A DNA stretch of 64,000 nucleotides from Thalassobaculum litoreum DSM 18839 (GTDB lineage: Bacteria > Pseudomonadota > Alphaproteobacteria > Thalassobaculales > Thalassobaculaceae): contig NZ_FNBW01000010.1 in the NCBI RefSeq assembly GCF_900102465.1, positions 175,522 to 239,521 on the forward strand. Direction: 5' to 3'. Of the stretch, positions 21,834-31,144 are shown in pieces (positions within the stretch are counted from its first letter, which is position 1; each line of letters begins with the position of its first letter). A program made the translations under genes and the position numbers. A model generated the notes under the pieces. The model had not been told where the DNA came from, searched no databases, and saw nothing but the letters and a program-made list of their open reading frames with translations.

Positions 21834-22567
21834 CCGAGAAGGGGCCCGTTCCGACCACAGCTGCCGGCAAGCCCCGTTCGGGCGAGATGCGCGCGCTGAC
21901 GGCCGACCGGGTCGCTGCGTATCTGCGGGAGAATCCGGAGTTCCTGAACGAGCATCCGGATCTCCTCGCGGTGCTCGTGCCGCCGGGCCAGTCCGAGGGC
22001 AATGTGGTCGATTTCCAGCAGGCGATGGTCACCCGTCTGCGCGAGGAGAACGACAAGCTGCGCGCCGCCCAGGACTATCTAGTCACCACCGCGCGCAACA
22101 ACCAGTCGATCCAGGCCCGGGTGCATGACAGCGTGCTGGCGATCCTGCGGGCCTCCAGCTTCGAGACCATGATCCAGACGGTGACGGCCGATCTCGCCGT
22201 GCTGCTGGACGTGGACGCGGTCACCATCGGGGTGGAGACCGGCGACGTGCCGATCCCCAAGGCCTATGCCGCCGGTATCCGGGCGCTGCCGACCGGCGCG
22301 GTGGACGGCATGCTGGGCCCGAACCGGGACGTGCTGCTCTGTTCCGACATCAACGGCGATCCCCGGCTCTTCGCCTCAGCCGCCGGTCTTGTGCGCAGCC
22401 AGGCGATCTGCCGCCTGCGGGCCTCCAGCCAGGCGCCCGTCGGGCTGCTGGCGCTGGGCTCGCGCCGGCCGGACGCGTTCCAGCCGGGCCAGGGCACCGA
22501 ACTGCTCGGCTTCCTCGGCCGGTCGCTGGAATGCATGATCCGACAGTGGCTGCACCTGCCGAGCTAG
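21830..22567 (+). CDS. DUF484 family protein (GAF-like)
   Basis: A 245-residue protein of the DUF484 family found just upstream of xerC in many proteobacteria. It starts with a helical block ([19 protein letters not shown], near 25-45), typical of the family, then a coiled-coil-like stretch and a GAF-like domain (about 90-240). Function is unknown; conserved linkage to xerC suggests a connection with chromosome dimer resolution or its signalling, but nothing in the sequence proves it. The start overlaps the preceding stop, and its 3' end overlaps xerC by 37 bases. Confidence 0.88.
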   Translation: MTEKGPVPTTAAGKPRSGEMRALTADRVAAYLRENPEFLNEHPDLLAVLVPPGQSEGNVVDFQQAMVTRLREENDKLRAAQDYLVTTARNNQSIQARVHDSVLAILRASSFETMIQTVTADLAVLLDVDAVTIGVETGDVPIPKAYAAGIRALPTGAVDGMLGPNRDVLLCSDINGDPRLFASAAGLVRSQAICRLRASSQAPVGLLALGSRRPDAFQPGQGTELLGFLGRSLECMIRQWLHLPS

Positions 22568-23508
22568 AGGCGAGCGGGGCGACCGCCACCCATGCGGACG
22601 CGCTGGCGCCGCTGATCGCCGCGTGGCGGGACTGGATGCGGGTCGAAAAACGCATGTCGGCCCACACGCTCGCCGCCTACGAACACGATCTCGGCACCTT
22701 CCTGCAGTTTCTCTCCGCCCATCTCGGCGGCCCGGCCAGCCCCGGCGACCTGTCCCGGCTGGGACCGGCAGATTTCCGCGCCTGGCTCGGCCAGCGGGCG
22801 ATGGTCGGCCTGTCCAAGACATCGACCGCCCGGGCCTTGTCGGTGATCCGCGGCTTCTTCCGCTTTCTGGAACGGCGCGGGGCGGTCTCCAACGCCGCCA
22901 TCGGCGGCGTGCGCGGTCCGCGGGTGCCGCGCTCCGTCCCCAAGGCGCTGACGGTCGGCGAGGCCGCCGATACCCTGGAAAGCGTCGGCGATCTGGAGGA
23001 CGAGCCCTGGGTGGCGGCCCGGGACGCGGCGGTGGTGTCGCTGCTCTACGGCTGCGGGCTGCGCGTCGGCGAGGCGCTGGGGCTCGACCGGTCGGTGGCG
23101 CCGCTCGGCGAGGCCCTGTCGGTCACCGGCAAGGGCAACAAGACCCGGCTGGTGCCGGTCCTGCCCGAGGTGCGCCAGGCGGTCGACACGTATCTGAAGC
23201 AGGTGCCCTTCGCGCTCGCGCCGGACGGGCCGCTGTTCGTCGGGGTGAAGGGCGGGCGGCTCAGCCCCCGCCGGGTGCAGGAGCGGCTGCAGGTGCTGCG
23301 CGCCTATCTCGGCCTGCCGGAGAGTGCGACGCCCCATGCGCTGCGGCACTCGTTCGCGACGCACCTGCTGGCCGGCGGCGGGGATCTGCGGGCGATCCAG
23401 GAGCTGCTGGGCCACGCATCGCTGTCTACGACCCAGCGCTATACCGATGTAGACGCGCGGCGGCTGATGGACATCCACCGCCTGGCCCATCCCCGCGACC
23501 GGCGATAG
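22531..23508 (+). CDS. xerC: Tyrosine recombinase XerC
   Basis: A 325-residue site-specific recombinase that works with XerD at dif to resolve chromosome dimers. All catalytic residues are visible: Arg178 (CGLRVGEAL), Lys201 (TGKGNKTR), His269 and Arg272 (HALRHSFATHLL), His295 (LLGHASLSTTQRY) and Tyr304. The N-terminal SAM-like core-binding domain spans about 25-120. It overlaps the DUF484 gene by 37 bases, the usual neighbourhood for XerC rather than XerD. Its stop codon begins a hairpin element. Confidence 0.95.
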   Translation: MHDPTVAAPAELEASGATATHADALAPLIAAWRDWMRVEKRMSAHTLAAYEHDLGTFLQFLSAHLGGPASPGDLSRLGPADFRAWLGQRAMVGLSKTSTARALSVIRGFFRFLERRGAVSNAAIGGVRGPRVPRSVPKALTVGEAADTLESVGDLEDEPWVAARDAAVVSLLYGCGLRVGEALGLDRSVAPLGEALSVTGKGNKTRLVPVLPEVRQAVDTYLKQVPFALAPDGPLFVGVKGGRLSPRRVQERLQVLRAYLGLPESATPHALRHSFATHLLAGGGDLRAIQELLGHASLSTTQRYTDVDARRLMDIHRLAHPRDRR

Positions 23509-23580
23509 AGCAAGTCACGATCGGATGGACACATCTGATCGTGTGAATTTGCTCTCTCTTTAATGGGTTAGAGCGCGATC
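23507..23580. repeat. Hairpin element fused to the xerC stop, terminator-like
   Basis: Starting inside the TAG stop, AGAGCAA (23507-23513) pairs with TTGCTCT (23549-23555) and CACGATC (23516-23522) with GATCGTG (23537-23543). The stem is followed by CTCTTT, then AATGGGTTAGAGC. The layout resembles the element at 52612, so this looks like a dispersed intergenic repeat that also serves as a terminator. Confidence 0.65.
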
Positions 23581-23583
23581 GGT

Positions 23584-24390
23584 TCACCCCTTGTTCGGCA
23601 TCTCGTCGAGGCGTACCACCGCCCCTTCCAGATCCGCCGACGGCGCCGGGTAGTACCGCATCACCAGCGGGTCATGCCCCGGCACAACATGGTCGGGGCT
23701 GTCGGCCAGCATCTCCAACGTATTGAAACCGTTCATCATCTCCCCGAGATTGTAGCAGATGATGAAGGGCGTGCGCTGCTCGATGTTCATGTAGAAATGG
23801 GCGCAGTCCGAGGCCAGCACGACCCAGCCGCGCTTGGTCCAGACCCGCACCGCCATCAGCCCGGCGGAATGGCCGCCGACCTTGTGGATCGACACGCCCG
23901 GCGCCAGTTCGGCATCGCCGTCGTGGAACTTCACCCGGCCGCCATAGACGTTGCGCACCATGTCGGTGACGTGTTCGACATCGAACGGCCGGCGGATCGG
24001 CTCGAAGCACATGCAGCGGCCGGTGGCATAGGCCATCTCGCCGTCCTGCAGGTGGAAGGTGGCGTTGGGGAACTGGTCCTGGCCGCCGGCATGGTCGTAA
24101 TGCAGGTGGGTGATAATCACGTCCTCGACCGTGTCCGCATCGATGCCGAGCAGCTTCACGCCTTCCGCCGGGGTGCGCTCCAGCGGCACGCCCCGCTCCT
24201 TGCTCTCGCGCTCCCCGAAGCCGGTATCGACGACATAGGTGCGGTTCTCGTTGCGGATCACCCAGACGAAATAGTCGAGCGGCATCGGCCGGTCGTGCAG
24301 GTCGCTGAAGATCAGGTTCTGCGAGGCCATGCGGTCGGCCTTATGGGCGTATTTGACGGCGAAGACTTCGTACTGCTCGCGTTCGGCCAC
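23584..24390 (-). CDS. MBL-fold hydrolase, N-acyl homoserine lactonase-like
   Basis: A 268-residue metallo-beta-lactamase-fold protein. The dinuclear zinc motif HLHYDH is at residues 95-100. Further ligands are the histidine in VGGHSAG, the aspartate in ASDCAHF and the histidine in VPGHDP. This arrangement and length match the AttM/AiiA lactonase group, which opens acyl-homoserine lactones, although related lactonases act on other lactones. The start is a GTG at 24390 with AAGGGAG upstream. No LuxI/LuxR genes are nearby, so quorum quenching is only a family-based suggestion. Confidence 0.8.
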   Translation of the reverse strand: MAEREQYEVFAVKYAHKADRMASQNLIFSDLHDRPMPLDYFVWVIRNENRTYVVDTGFGERESKERGVPLERTPAEGVKLLGIDADTVEDVIITHLHYDHAGGQDQFPNATFHLQDGEMAYATGRCMCFEPIRRPFDVEHVTDMVRNVYGGRVKFHDGDAELAPGVSIHKVGGHSAGLMAVRVWTKRGWVVLASDCAHFYMNIEQRTPFIICYNLGEMMNGFNTLEMLADSPDHVVPGHDPLVMRYYPAPSADLEGAVVRLDEMPNKG

Positions 24391-24486
24391 GGCGTTTCTC
24401 CCTTGGGTCGGTCTTGTTGGTATGTCGGTAGCAGCCCGCGCCCGGATCGGGAACGGGCGATCTGCGCATCACGGCGGGCGGGCGGG

Positions 24487-25086
24487 TCAGGTGGGCGGCA
24501 GGGTCGGATCGAATTCCTCGCGCAGCAGCGCGAACAGGACATGATCCTGCCACTTGCCGTCGATCTTCAGGTAGCGCCGCGCCAGGCCCTCCTCCTCGAA
24601 GCCGCATTTGCGCAGCACCCCCTGGCTCGCCTCGTTATGGGGCAGGGTGGCCGCCTCGACCCGGTGCAGGGACAGCCGGTCGAAGGCGAAGCAGCAGGCG
24701 CCATGCACCGCCTCGGTCATGAAGCCGTGGCGCGAGAACGGCTTGCCGATCCAGTAGCCGAAGGTGCAGCTCTGGGCGACGCCGCGGCGGACATTGGCGA
24801 TGGTGATGCCGCCGAGCAGCGCGTCGTCGTCGCGACGGAACAGGAAGAAGGAATAGCTCTGGTCGCGGGTCCAGTCCTCGGCGTAGCGCGCCAGGCGGCG
24901 GCGGAAGGCGGCGCGGGTCAGCGCGTCTTCCGGCCAGGTCGGCTCCCAAGGCACCAGGAAATCGCGGGACAGGGCCCGCAGCTCGGCCCATTCCTGCCAG
25001 TCGCCACGCTGCGGCTGGCGCATATAGATGCGCGGCAGCAGCAGGGTCGGATCGGACCGGGACGGCGGAAACAGCGTTAGGACCAA
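24487..25086 (-). CDS. GNAT acetyltransferase, RimJ-like
   Basis: A 199-residue N-acetyltransferase resembling ribosomal-protein-alanine acetyltransferases (RimJ/RimL). It has the family block LSRDFLVPWEPTWPED near 43-58, the acetyl-CoA region FGYWIGKPFSRHGFMTEAV, and EAATLPHNEASQGVLRKCGF. No ATG lies at the expected N-terminus; a TTG at 25086 gives a family-like start, whereas the first internal Met is at residue 22. The true substrate (S5-type N-terminus or other) is unknown. Confidence 0.8.
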   Translation of the reverse strand: MVLTLFPPSRSDPTLLLPRIYMRQPQRGDWQEWAELRALSRDFLVPWEPTWPEDALTRAAFRRRLARYAEDWTRDQSYSFFLFRRDDDALLGGITIANVRRGVAQSCTFGYWIGKPFSRHGFMTEAVHGACCFAFDRLSLHRVEAATLPHNEASQGVLRKCGFEEEGLARRYLKIDGKWQDHVLFALLREEFDPTLPPT

Positions 25087-25163
25087 GGAACCGGCTCTCG
25101 TCCAAGGATAAGAGCCATATTCTCCACGCCGGACGGCCCCCTGGCAAGCTGGGGTGTGGGCGG

Positions 25164-25592
25164 TCAGCCCGTTCCGGAGCCACGCAGAACGAGACGCCCG
25201 CCGATCCAGAAGCCGGCGGTCATGGCGGCGACGAAGATCAGCACCGGCCCTCCGCCCTGGGTCAGGGCCGCGAAGGCCGGGCCGGGGCAGAAGCCGACGA
25301 GCCCCCAGCCGGCGCCGAACAGCGCGCTGCCGGCCAGCAGCCGGGCGTCGATGGTCGCGGACGCGGGCTCGGGAAAGCTGCCGCCGCAGACCGGGGCCGA
25401 GAGGCGGCGGCGCACCGCCCAGGCGATCGCCATCGGCACCAGGGCGCCGCCCATGACGAAGGCCAGGGTGGGATCCCAGGACCCGTCGGCGACCTGGAGG
25501 AAGCCGAGCACCCGGGCGGGGTCGATCATGTCGGAGACCGTGAGGCCGAGGCCGAACAGCAGGCCGCCGACGAGGGAGACGAGGATGCGCAT
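25164..25592 (-). CDS. YeeE/YedE-family sulfur transporter half, second subunit (DUF6691-like)
   Basis: A 142-residue membrane protein with about four hydrophobic helices. It begins MRILVSLVGGLLFGLGLTVS and contains GAGWGLVGFCPGPAFAAL, the conserved cysteine signature of YeeE/YedE (thiosulfate-uptake-type) proteins. It starts four bases after the stop of the partner gene 25597-26028, so the two halves form one transporter. Likely cargo is thiosulfate or another reduced sulfur species; that is inferred from the family. Confidence 0.82.
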   Translation of the reverse strand: MRILVSLVGGLLFGLGLTVSDMIDPARVLGFLQVADGSWDPTLAFVMGGALVPMAIAWAVRRRLSAPVCGGSFPEPASATIDARLLAGSALFGAGWGLVGFCPGPAFAALTQGGGPVLIFVAAMTAGFWIGGRLVLRGSGTG

Positions 25593-25596
25593 TGCC

Positions 25597-26028
25597 CTAT
25601 TCCCCGATGACCAACGGCGCCAGACCGGCGACCAGCACGGCGACGGCCATGAAGGTGGCGGTGGCGACCATCGAGCGTCGGGACAGCCGCGACAGGCCGC
25701 AGACCCCGTGGCCGCTGGTGCAGCCGTTGCCGATCCGGGTGCCGATGCCCACGAGGAGTCCGGCGGCGAGCAGCAGCGGGACGGAGGGCGTGACGCCGAT
25801 ATCCACGGGCCCCGCCAGGGCGGCATAGGCCAGCGGGGCGAGGATCAGACCGGCGACGAAGGCAGCGGATTCGAGCCGACGCTTTGTGCCGGCGGCGGTT
25901 GCCATGGAAACGGCGATGCCACTGATCCCGGCGATCCGGCCGTTCGCCAGCAGAAACAGCGCGGCGGCCAGCCCGATCAGCAGGCCGCCCAGCAGGCCGT
26001 TCAGCGCATCCGACAGGTCGAACATCAT
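25597..26028 (-). CDS. YeeE/YedE-family sulfur transporter half, first subunit
   Basis: A 143-residue inner-membrane protein with about four helices. The signature [17 protein letters not shown] (near 102-118) is the cysteine-containing motif of YeeE/YedE transporters, where the cysteines relay thiosulfate through the membrane. In E. coli the two halves are fused; here they are split genes in tandem. No sulfurtransferase or ArsR-type BigR regulator gene is adjacent, unlike many sulfide-response clusters. Confidence 0.85.
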   Translation of the reverse strand: MMFDLSDALNGLLGGLLIGLAAALFLLANGRIAGISGIAVSMATAAGTKRRLESAAFVAGLILAPLAYAALAGPVDIGVTPSVPLLLAAGLLVGIGTRIGNGCTSGHGVCGLSRLSRRSMVATATFMAVAVLVAGLAPLVIGE

Positions 26029-26148
26029 GAGGCGATCCCCTCAGACGGGTTGAGCTGCGCCACTATCGCCTTGGGAGACGACGAATGTCGCAGAAATCGA
26101 CGGGCTGCGACGAAGGGCGCGGGGAAGCTGACCGAGGTCCCCCGCGCT

Positions 26149-26167
26149 CCCCGGCCTTGTGCCGGGG
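26149..26167. repeat. CCCCGG-type intergenic hairpin
   Basis: CCCCGGC (26149-26155) and GCCGGGG (26161-26167) with a CTTGT loop lie in the 235-base gap between ccrM and the sulfur transporter genes. The same design occurs at 3035-3053 and 27574-27592, indicating a small dispersed repeat family. Nothing else is evident in this gap. Confidence 0.6.
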
Positions 26168-26263
26168 CAAGCGCAGAAGCCCGGACGGGCGCCCGCAATC
26201 GTACTCCCCAGGTCGACGCCGCACCCGTCCAGGCAGGATAGCGCTCGCCGGGTCGGACCGGTT

Positions 26264-27473
<1,210 letters not shown>

Positions 27474-27573
27474 ATACCCAAGATATAGTGCTAACTGTGG
27501 GCTCTAGACGCTTGGGATGGGGCGGTAGCGGGATGGGGTTGGGTTCTCCAATCCCCTCTTCCCCATCTTCACT

Positions 27574-27592
27574 CCCCGGACTTGGTCCGGGG
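27574..27592. repeat. CCCCGGAC/GTCCGGGG hairpin
   Basis: Perfect 8-bp arms (27574-27581, 27585-27592) with a TTG loop lie between ccrM and rnhB, within a GGGG/CCCC-rich stretch. It matches the hairpins at 3035 and 26149. It may end the rnhB transcript on the minus strand, but there is no clear U-run. Confidence 0.6.
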
Positions 27593-27649
27593 CCTACGGG
27601 AGGAATGGCAAGCCCGGGGAGTGTAAGAGGGTGGTGGGGTTGGGGAGGC

Positions 27650-28354
27650 TTACCCCAGCCCCCGCGCCTCCAGCACGGCGCGGACCGGCGCGAAGCTGCG
27701 GCGGTGGTGCGGGGTGGCGCCGAGCGCCGCCAGCCCCGCCCGGTGCTCCGCCGTGCCGTAGCCGGCATTGCGCTCCCAGCCGTAGCCCGGATGGTGCCGT
27801 GCCAGGGCGGCCATCTCGGCGTCGCGGGCCTGTTTGGCGGCGATGGCGGCGAGGGCGATGGACAGGGAGAGGCAGTCGCCCTTGACCACCGCCTGGGCCG
27901 GCCAGGGCCAGGCAGGCAGCCGGTTGCCGTCGACCAGCACATGATCCGGCCGCCGTCCGAGGGTGGCGACCAGGGCGTCCACCGCCCGGGCCATGGCGGT
28001 CAGGGCGGCGGCAAGGATGTTAGTGGTGTCGATCTCCGCCACCTCGGCCCGGCCGAGCGCGATCACCGCATAGGGCCGCGCAGCTTCCAGGGCGGCGGCG
28101 CGGCGCTCCGCCGTCAGGGCCTTGCTGTCGGCGATCAGACAGGCCACGGAGTCCGGCATCCGGTCCACATCGATCCAGGCGGCTCCGGTGACCACCGGCC
28201 CGGCGAGCGGACCGCGCCCGACCTCGTCGACCCCGAACACCGTCGCCGCCCGGCCGAGACCCATCCCGGCCGCCGCCGCCCGTTCCAGCTCGGCCGTCGG
28301 ACCGGGGAGGGACGGTCTCAAGCCCGGTGCACCAGATTTCGGGGCTTTGGCCAT
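27650..28354 (-). CDS. rnhB: Ribonuclease HII
   Basis: A 234-residue enzyme that cuts RNA at RNA-DNA junctions and starts removal of misincorporated ribonucleotides. The first catalytic acids are Asp43-Glu44 in GVDEVGRGPLAG; the third is in HVLVDGNRLP, and the fourth in the AAIAAKQARDAEM segment. ADSKALTAERR replaces the usual DDSKKL. The N-terminal ~30 residues are a Pro-rich extension. It is downstream of the radical SAM gene by 136 bases and upstream of ccrM by 285 bases. Confidence 0.93.
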   Translation of the reverse strand: MAKAPKSGAPGLRPSLPGPTAELERAAAAGMGLGRAATVFGVDEVGRGPLAGPVVTGAAWIDVDRMPDSVACLIADSKALTAERRAAALEAARPYAVIALGRAEVAEIDTTNILAAALTAMARAVDALVATLGRRPDHVLVDGNRLPAWPWPAQAVVKGDCLSLSIALAAIAAKQARDAEMAALARHHPGYGWERNAGYGTAEHRAGLAALGATPHHRRSFAPVRAVLEARGLG

Positions 28355-28490
28355 TTCAATCGGTCCAGCATATCAAGATCTTGCGGCGACAACTTACATG
28401 TCGGTTTCACGGTGCGCTACAGGGCGCTACCGGATTTTATACATGAATCCAAAGATTTAACCCAGAGGCAACGGTCGCCCGAAACCCCGC

Positions 28491-29738
28491 TCAGCCCTCG
28501 AACAGCGACATCTGCCGGCTGACCGCGGCCGGAACCGTGAAGCGCGAGGTGTCCAGCCCGCCCATCCGCCGTCCCAGACCCAGCTTCTGGCAGGTGCGGC
28601 GGAACCGCTGGGAGATCATATGGGCATACGGCCCTTCGCCGGACATGCGCTTACCCCATTCCGCCTTGTACAATGCGCCGCCGCGGCTCTGGCGCACCAG
28701 GGACAGCACCCGCTCCGCCCGGTCGGGGAAGTGGGTGTGCAGCCATTCCTCCACCAGGTCCTTGATTTCCAACGGTAGTCTCAGCAGCACCCAGGCCGCG
28801 TGCCGCGCGCCCTCGCCATGGGCGCGTTCCAGGATCGCCTCGATCTCGCTGTCGTTCACGGCGGGGATGATCGGCGCTACCAGCACGCCGCTCGGCACCC
28901 CGGCAGCGGCGCAGGCGCGGATCGCCGCCAGCCGCTTCTCCGGCGTCGACGCCCGCGGCTCCATCAGCCGGGCCAGGTCGCGGTCCAGGGTGGTCACCGA
29001 CATCGACAGCGACGCCAGGCCCTTGGCGGCCATCGGCCCGAGGATGTCCAGGTCCCGCACGATCAGGTCCGACTTGGTGACGATGGTCACCGGATGCTCG
29101 TGCTCGGCCAGCACTTCCAGGATGCCCCGGGTGATCTTCCGCTCGCGTTCCACCGGCTGGTAGGGATCGGTATTGGTGCCCAGCGCGATCGGCTGGCAGG
29201 TGTAGCCCTTGGCCGCCATTTCCTTGCGCAGCAACGCCGGTGCGTCCGGCTTGGCGAACAGCCGGCTTTCGAAATCCAGCCCCGGGGACAGGCCGAGATA
29301 GGCATGGGTCGGCCGGGCGAAGCAGTAGACGCAGCCATGCTCGCATCCGCGGTACGGATTGATGGAGCGGTCGAACGGCACGTCGGGCGACTGGTTACGG
29401 GCGATCACCGTGCGGCTGGCATCGATGGCGACGGTGGTCCGCAGCCGCGGTTCCTCGTCCTCGGCCCGCTGCCAGCCGTCATCGACCCGCTCCTGGGCGA
29501 AGCGCTCGTAGCGCCCGGCCACGTTGGTGACGGCACCCCGACCCTTGCGCGGCGCCGGCGGCACCACATCGCTCGGCGCCTCGTAGCTCGGCGCTACCGC
29601 CTCGATAAGCTTGACCGGCTCCTCCGCTTCGTCCGCCTGGCCGAAATCGTCGACGAACGGGTCGCGGGCGACGTCCTGGGCGAACTCGTCAGCAAAGACT
29701 TCGAGCGGATCGACCGCAATGGAACGGCGACGGGACAT
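28491..29738 (-). CDS. PA0069-family radical SAM protein
   Basis: A 415-residue protein with the radical-SAM iron-sulfur motif CEHGCVYC (Cys132, Cys136, Cys139). It is preceded by the family-typical SRTVIARNQSPDVPFDRSINPYRG-like region (109-130) and followed by GTNTDPYQPVERE. This is the SplB-related PA0069 family, widespread in proteobacteria and of unknown reaction. The N-terminal ~70 residues are acidic and variable. The ATG at 29738 is chosen because it begins MSRRRS with sensible composition, but it lacks a good ribosome binding site. Confidence 0.85.
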   Translation of the reverse strand: MSRRRSIAVDPLEVFADEFAQDVARDPFVDDFGQADEAEEPVKLIEAVAPSYEAPSDVVPPAPRKGRGAVTNVAGRYERFAQERVDDGWQRAEDEEPRLRTTVAIDASRTVIARNQSPDVPFDRSINPYRGCEHGCVYCFARPTHAYLGLSPGLDFESRLFAKPDAPALLRKEMAAKGYTCQPIALGTNTDPYQPVERERKITRGILEVLAEHEHPVTIVTKSDLIVRDLDILGPMAAKGLASLSMSVTTLDRDLARLMEPRASTPEKRLAAIRACAAAGVPSGVLVAPIIPAVNDSEIEAILERAHGEGARHAAWVLLRLPLEIKDLVEEWLHTHFPDRAERVLSLVRQSRGGALYKAEWGKRMSGEGPYAHMISQRFRRTCQKLGLGRRMGGLDTSRFTVPAAVSRQMSLFEG

Positions 29739-29808
29739 GCCGTCAAAATAGGACGACCGAGAGAACAAAGCAAGAACTTCGATACCCGGGACGGGCGGCC
29801 GCCTCGGC

Positions 29809-30300
29809 TCACTCCCGGTCCAGAAAAGCCTCCAGCCGGTCACGCAGGGCCACCAGCCGGTCCCGCTCCGCGCGGGCGTCCTCGCGGTTCATCCCGGCCG
29901 CCTGGCCGATCGCCAGCGGGATGTCCGATGCCCGCGCCCCGAGGGACCGCCCGGCTTCGGTCAGCACCACCCGGACTCGCCGCTCGTCCTCCGGGTCCCG
30001 GCGGCGCTGCAGCAGGCCGCGGGCCTCCAGGCGCTTCAGCAGGGGCGTCAGCGTCCCGGAATCCAGACGCAGCTGCGCGCCGAGGGCATTCACCGGGATG
30101 TCGTCGCGCTCCCACAGGGCCATCATTGCCAGGTATTGCGGGTAGGTGAGATCCAGCGCTTCCAGGATCGGACGGTAGACCTTGGTCAGCGCCAGCCCGG
30201 CCGAATACAGGGCGAAGCAGAGCTGGTCGTCGAGCTTCGGCGGCGCGGAAGGGGTCGCCGGCGGGGCGGCGGTGGGCAGGGGGGGCGTCTGTTCGTCCAC
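29809..30300 (-). CDS. ohrR: Organic hydroperoxide resistance regulator, MarR family
   Basis: A 163-residue MarR-type repressor that senses organic peroxides. The reactive cysteine is Cys28 in [12 protein letters not shown], the OhrR signature. The winged helix ([24 protein letters not shown]) and [15 protein letters not shown] wing are intact. The GTG at 30300 is preferred: it has a GGAG site, while the more distal ATG at 30354 would run into the operator region. The gene is divergent from ohr, the classical arrangement in which OhrR represses both and is released on oxidation. Confidence 0.92.
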   Translation of the reverse strand: MDEQTPPLPTAAPPATPSAPPKLDDQLCFALYSAGLALTKVYRPILEALDLTYPQYLAMMALWERDDIPVNALGAQLRLDSGTLTPLLKRLEARGLLQRRRDPEDERRVRVVLTEAGRSLGARASDIPLAIGQAAGMNREDARAERDRLVALRDRLEAFLDRE

Positions 30301-30351
30301 GGCAGGCTCCAGATGAGCCCGGCAGCATACCGGGCGGCCGATTAGATCATA

Positions 30352-30426
30352 CACAATCTTATTGCATGGCTGTCATGTCGTCTGATTGGTTGTCAAAAAT
30401 TCAATCGCGCACAATCTTTATCGCAT
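30352..30426. promoter_or_regulatory. Probable OhrR operator region with two direct repeats
   Basis: CACAATCTTATTGCAT (30352-30367) and CACAATCTTTATCGCAT (30410-30426) are near-identical and frame the A/T-rich divergent promoter region between ohrR and ohr. They are good candidates for OhrR binding sites. A TTGTCA at 30390-30395 could be a -35 element for ohr. Confidence 0.6.
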
Positions 30427-30465
30427 CTGGACCGTATCGACTCTCTCAGAAATCAGGAGACCGAG

Positions 30466-30888
30466 ATGAACATCCTGTACAAGACCTCCGCCAGCGCCAC
30501 CGGCGGCCGCGCCGGTCAGGCCCGCACCGAAGACGGCGTGCTCGACGTCACGCTGACCTCGCCGAAGGAGCTGGGCGGCGACGGCGCCACCGGGACCAAT
30601 CCGGAGCAGCTCTTCGCCGCCGGCTATTCCGCCTGCTTCCTCGGCGCGCTGAAATTCGTGGCCGGTAAGGAGAAGGTGACGATCCCGGCCGACGCCAAGG
30701 TCACCGCGACCGTCGGCATCGGCCCGCGCGACGACGGCACCGGTTTCGGCATCGAGGCGGCCCTGGCCGTGTCGATCCCCGGCGTCGATGCCGAGACGGC
30801 CAAGTCCCTGGTCGACAAGGCACATGTCGTCTGCCCGTATTCCCACGCCACAAAGGGCAATATCGACGTGGCGCTCAGCGTCGTCTGA
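30466..30888 (+). CDS. ohr: Organic hydroperoxide resistance protein Ohr
   Basis: A 140-residue OsmC/Ohr-family thiol peroxidase that reduces organic and fatty-acid hydroperoxides, using lipoylated or dithiol partners. Both catalytic cysteines are present: Cys57 in YSACFLGAL and Cys123 in [13 protein letters not shown]. The start [17 protein letters not shown] is typical. It is divergent from ohrR and followed by the convergent small gene at 30941. Confidence 0.96.
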   Translation: MNILYKTSASATGGRAGQARTEDGVLDVTLTSPKELGGDGATGTNPEQLFAAGYSACFLGALKFVAGKEKVTIPADAKVTATVGIGPRDDGTGFGIEAALAVSIPGVDAETAKSLVDKAHVVCPYSHATKGNIDVALSVV

Positions 30889-30940
30889 CCGGCTGGGTCT
30901 GACCGGCCCGCGCGTCACTGGCGTGCCGCGACGGCACGCG

Positions 30941-31144
30941 TCAATCGGGGTCGGACCGGTCCTTGTCCGGTTCGACCTTCCGGCCCTCATGCGCCCGGTC
31001 GGCGGCCTCGCGCCGGGCCTGCTCGACCTGGCGTTCGGTCTTGGTGCGGCCGTGCAGTGCGCGATTCTGAGCCGCCTTCTCCGCCGCGTCGGCCCGGCCG
31101 CGGCGCTTGCGTTCGGTACGCAGGTTGACGATCTTCCCGCTCAC
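30941..31144 (-). CDS. Small basic DUF4169-like protein
   Basis: A 67-residue, highly charged protein starting (GTG) SGKIVNLRTERKRRGRADAAE and continuing with alternating basic/acidic helix. The start block and size match the DUF4169 family, common and uncharacterised in alphaproteobacteria. Its start overlaps the stop of the upstream APH-fold gene (31141-31144), so the two are coupled. No function can be assigned. Confidence 0.75.
   Translation of the reverse strand: MSGKIVNLRTERKRRGRADAAEKAAQNRALHGRTKTERQVEQARREAADRAHEGRKVEPDKDRSDPD

Noticed and set aside
23584..24390. Quorum-sensing cluster around the lactonase-like gene
   Set aside because: No LuxI- or LuxR-type gene occurs in the window; the neighbour is a RimJ-like acetyltransferase.
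25164..26028. Frameshifted single YeeE/YedE gene
   Set aside because: Both halves have their own plausible start and stop, a four-base gap and complete helix sets; split forms are common in the family.
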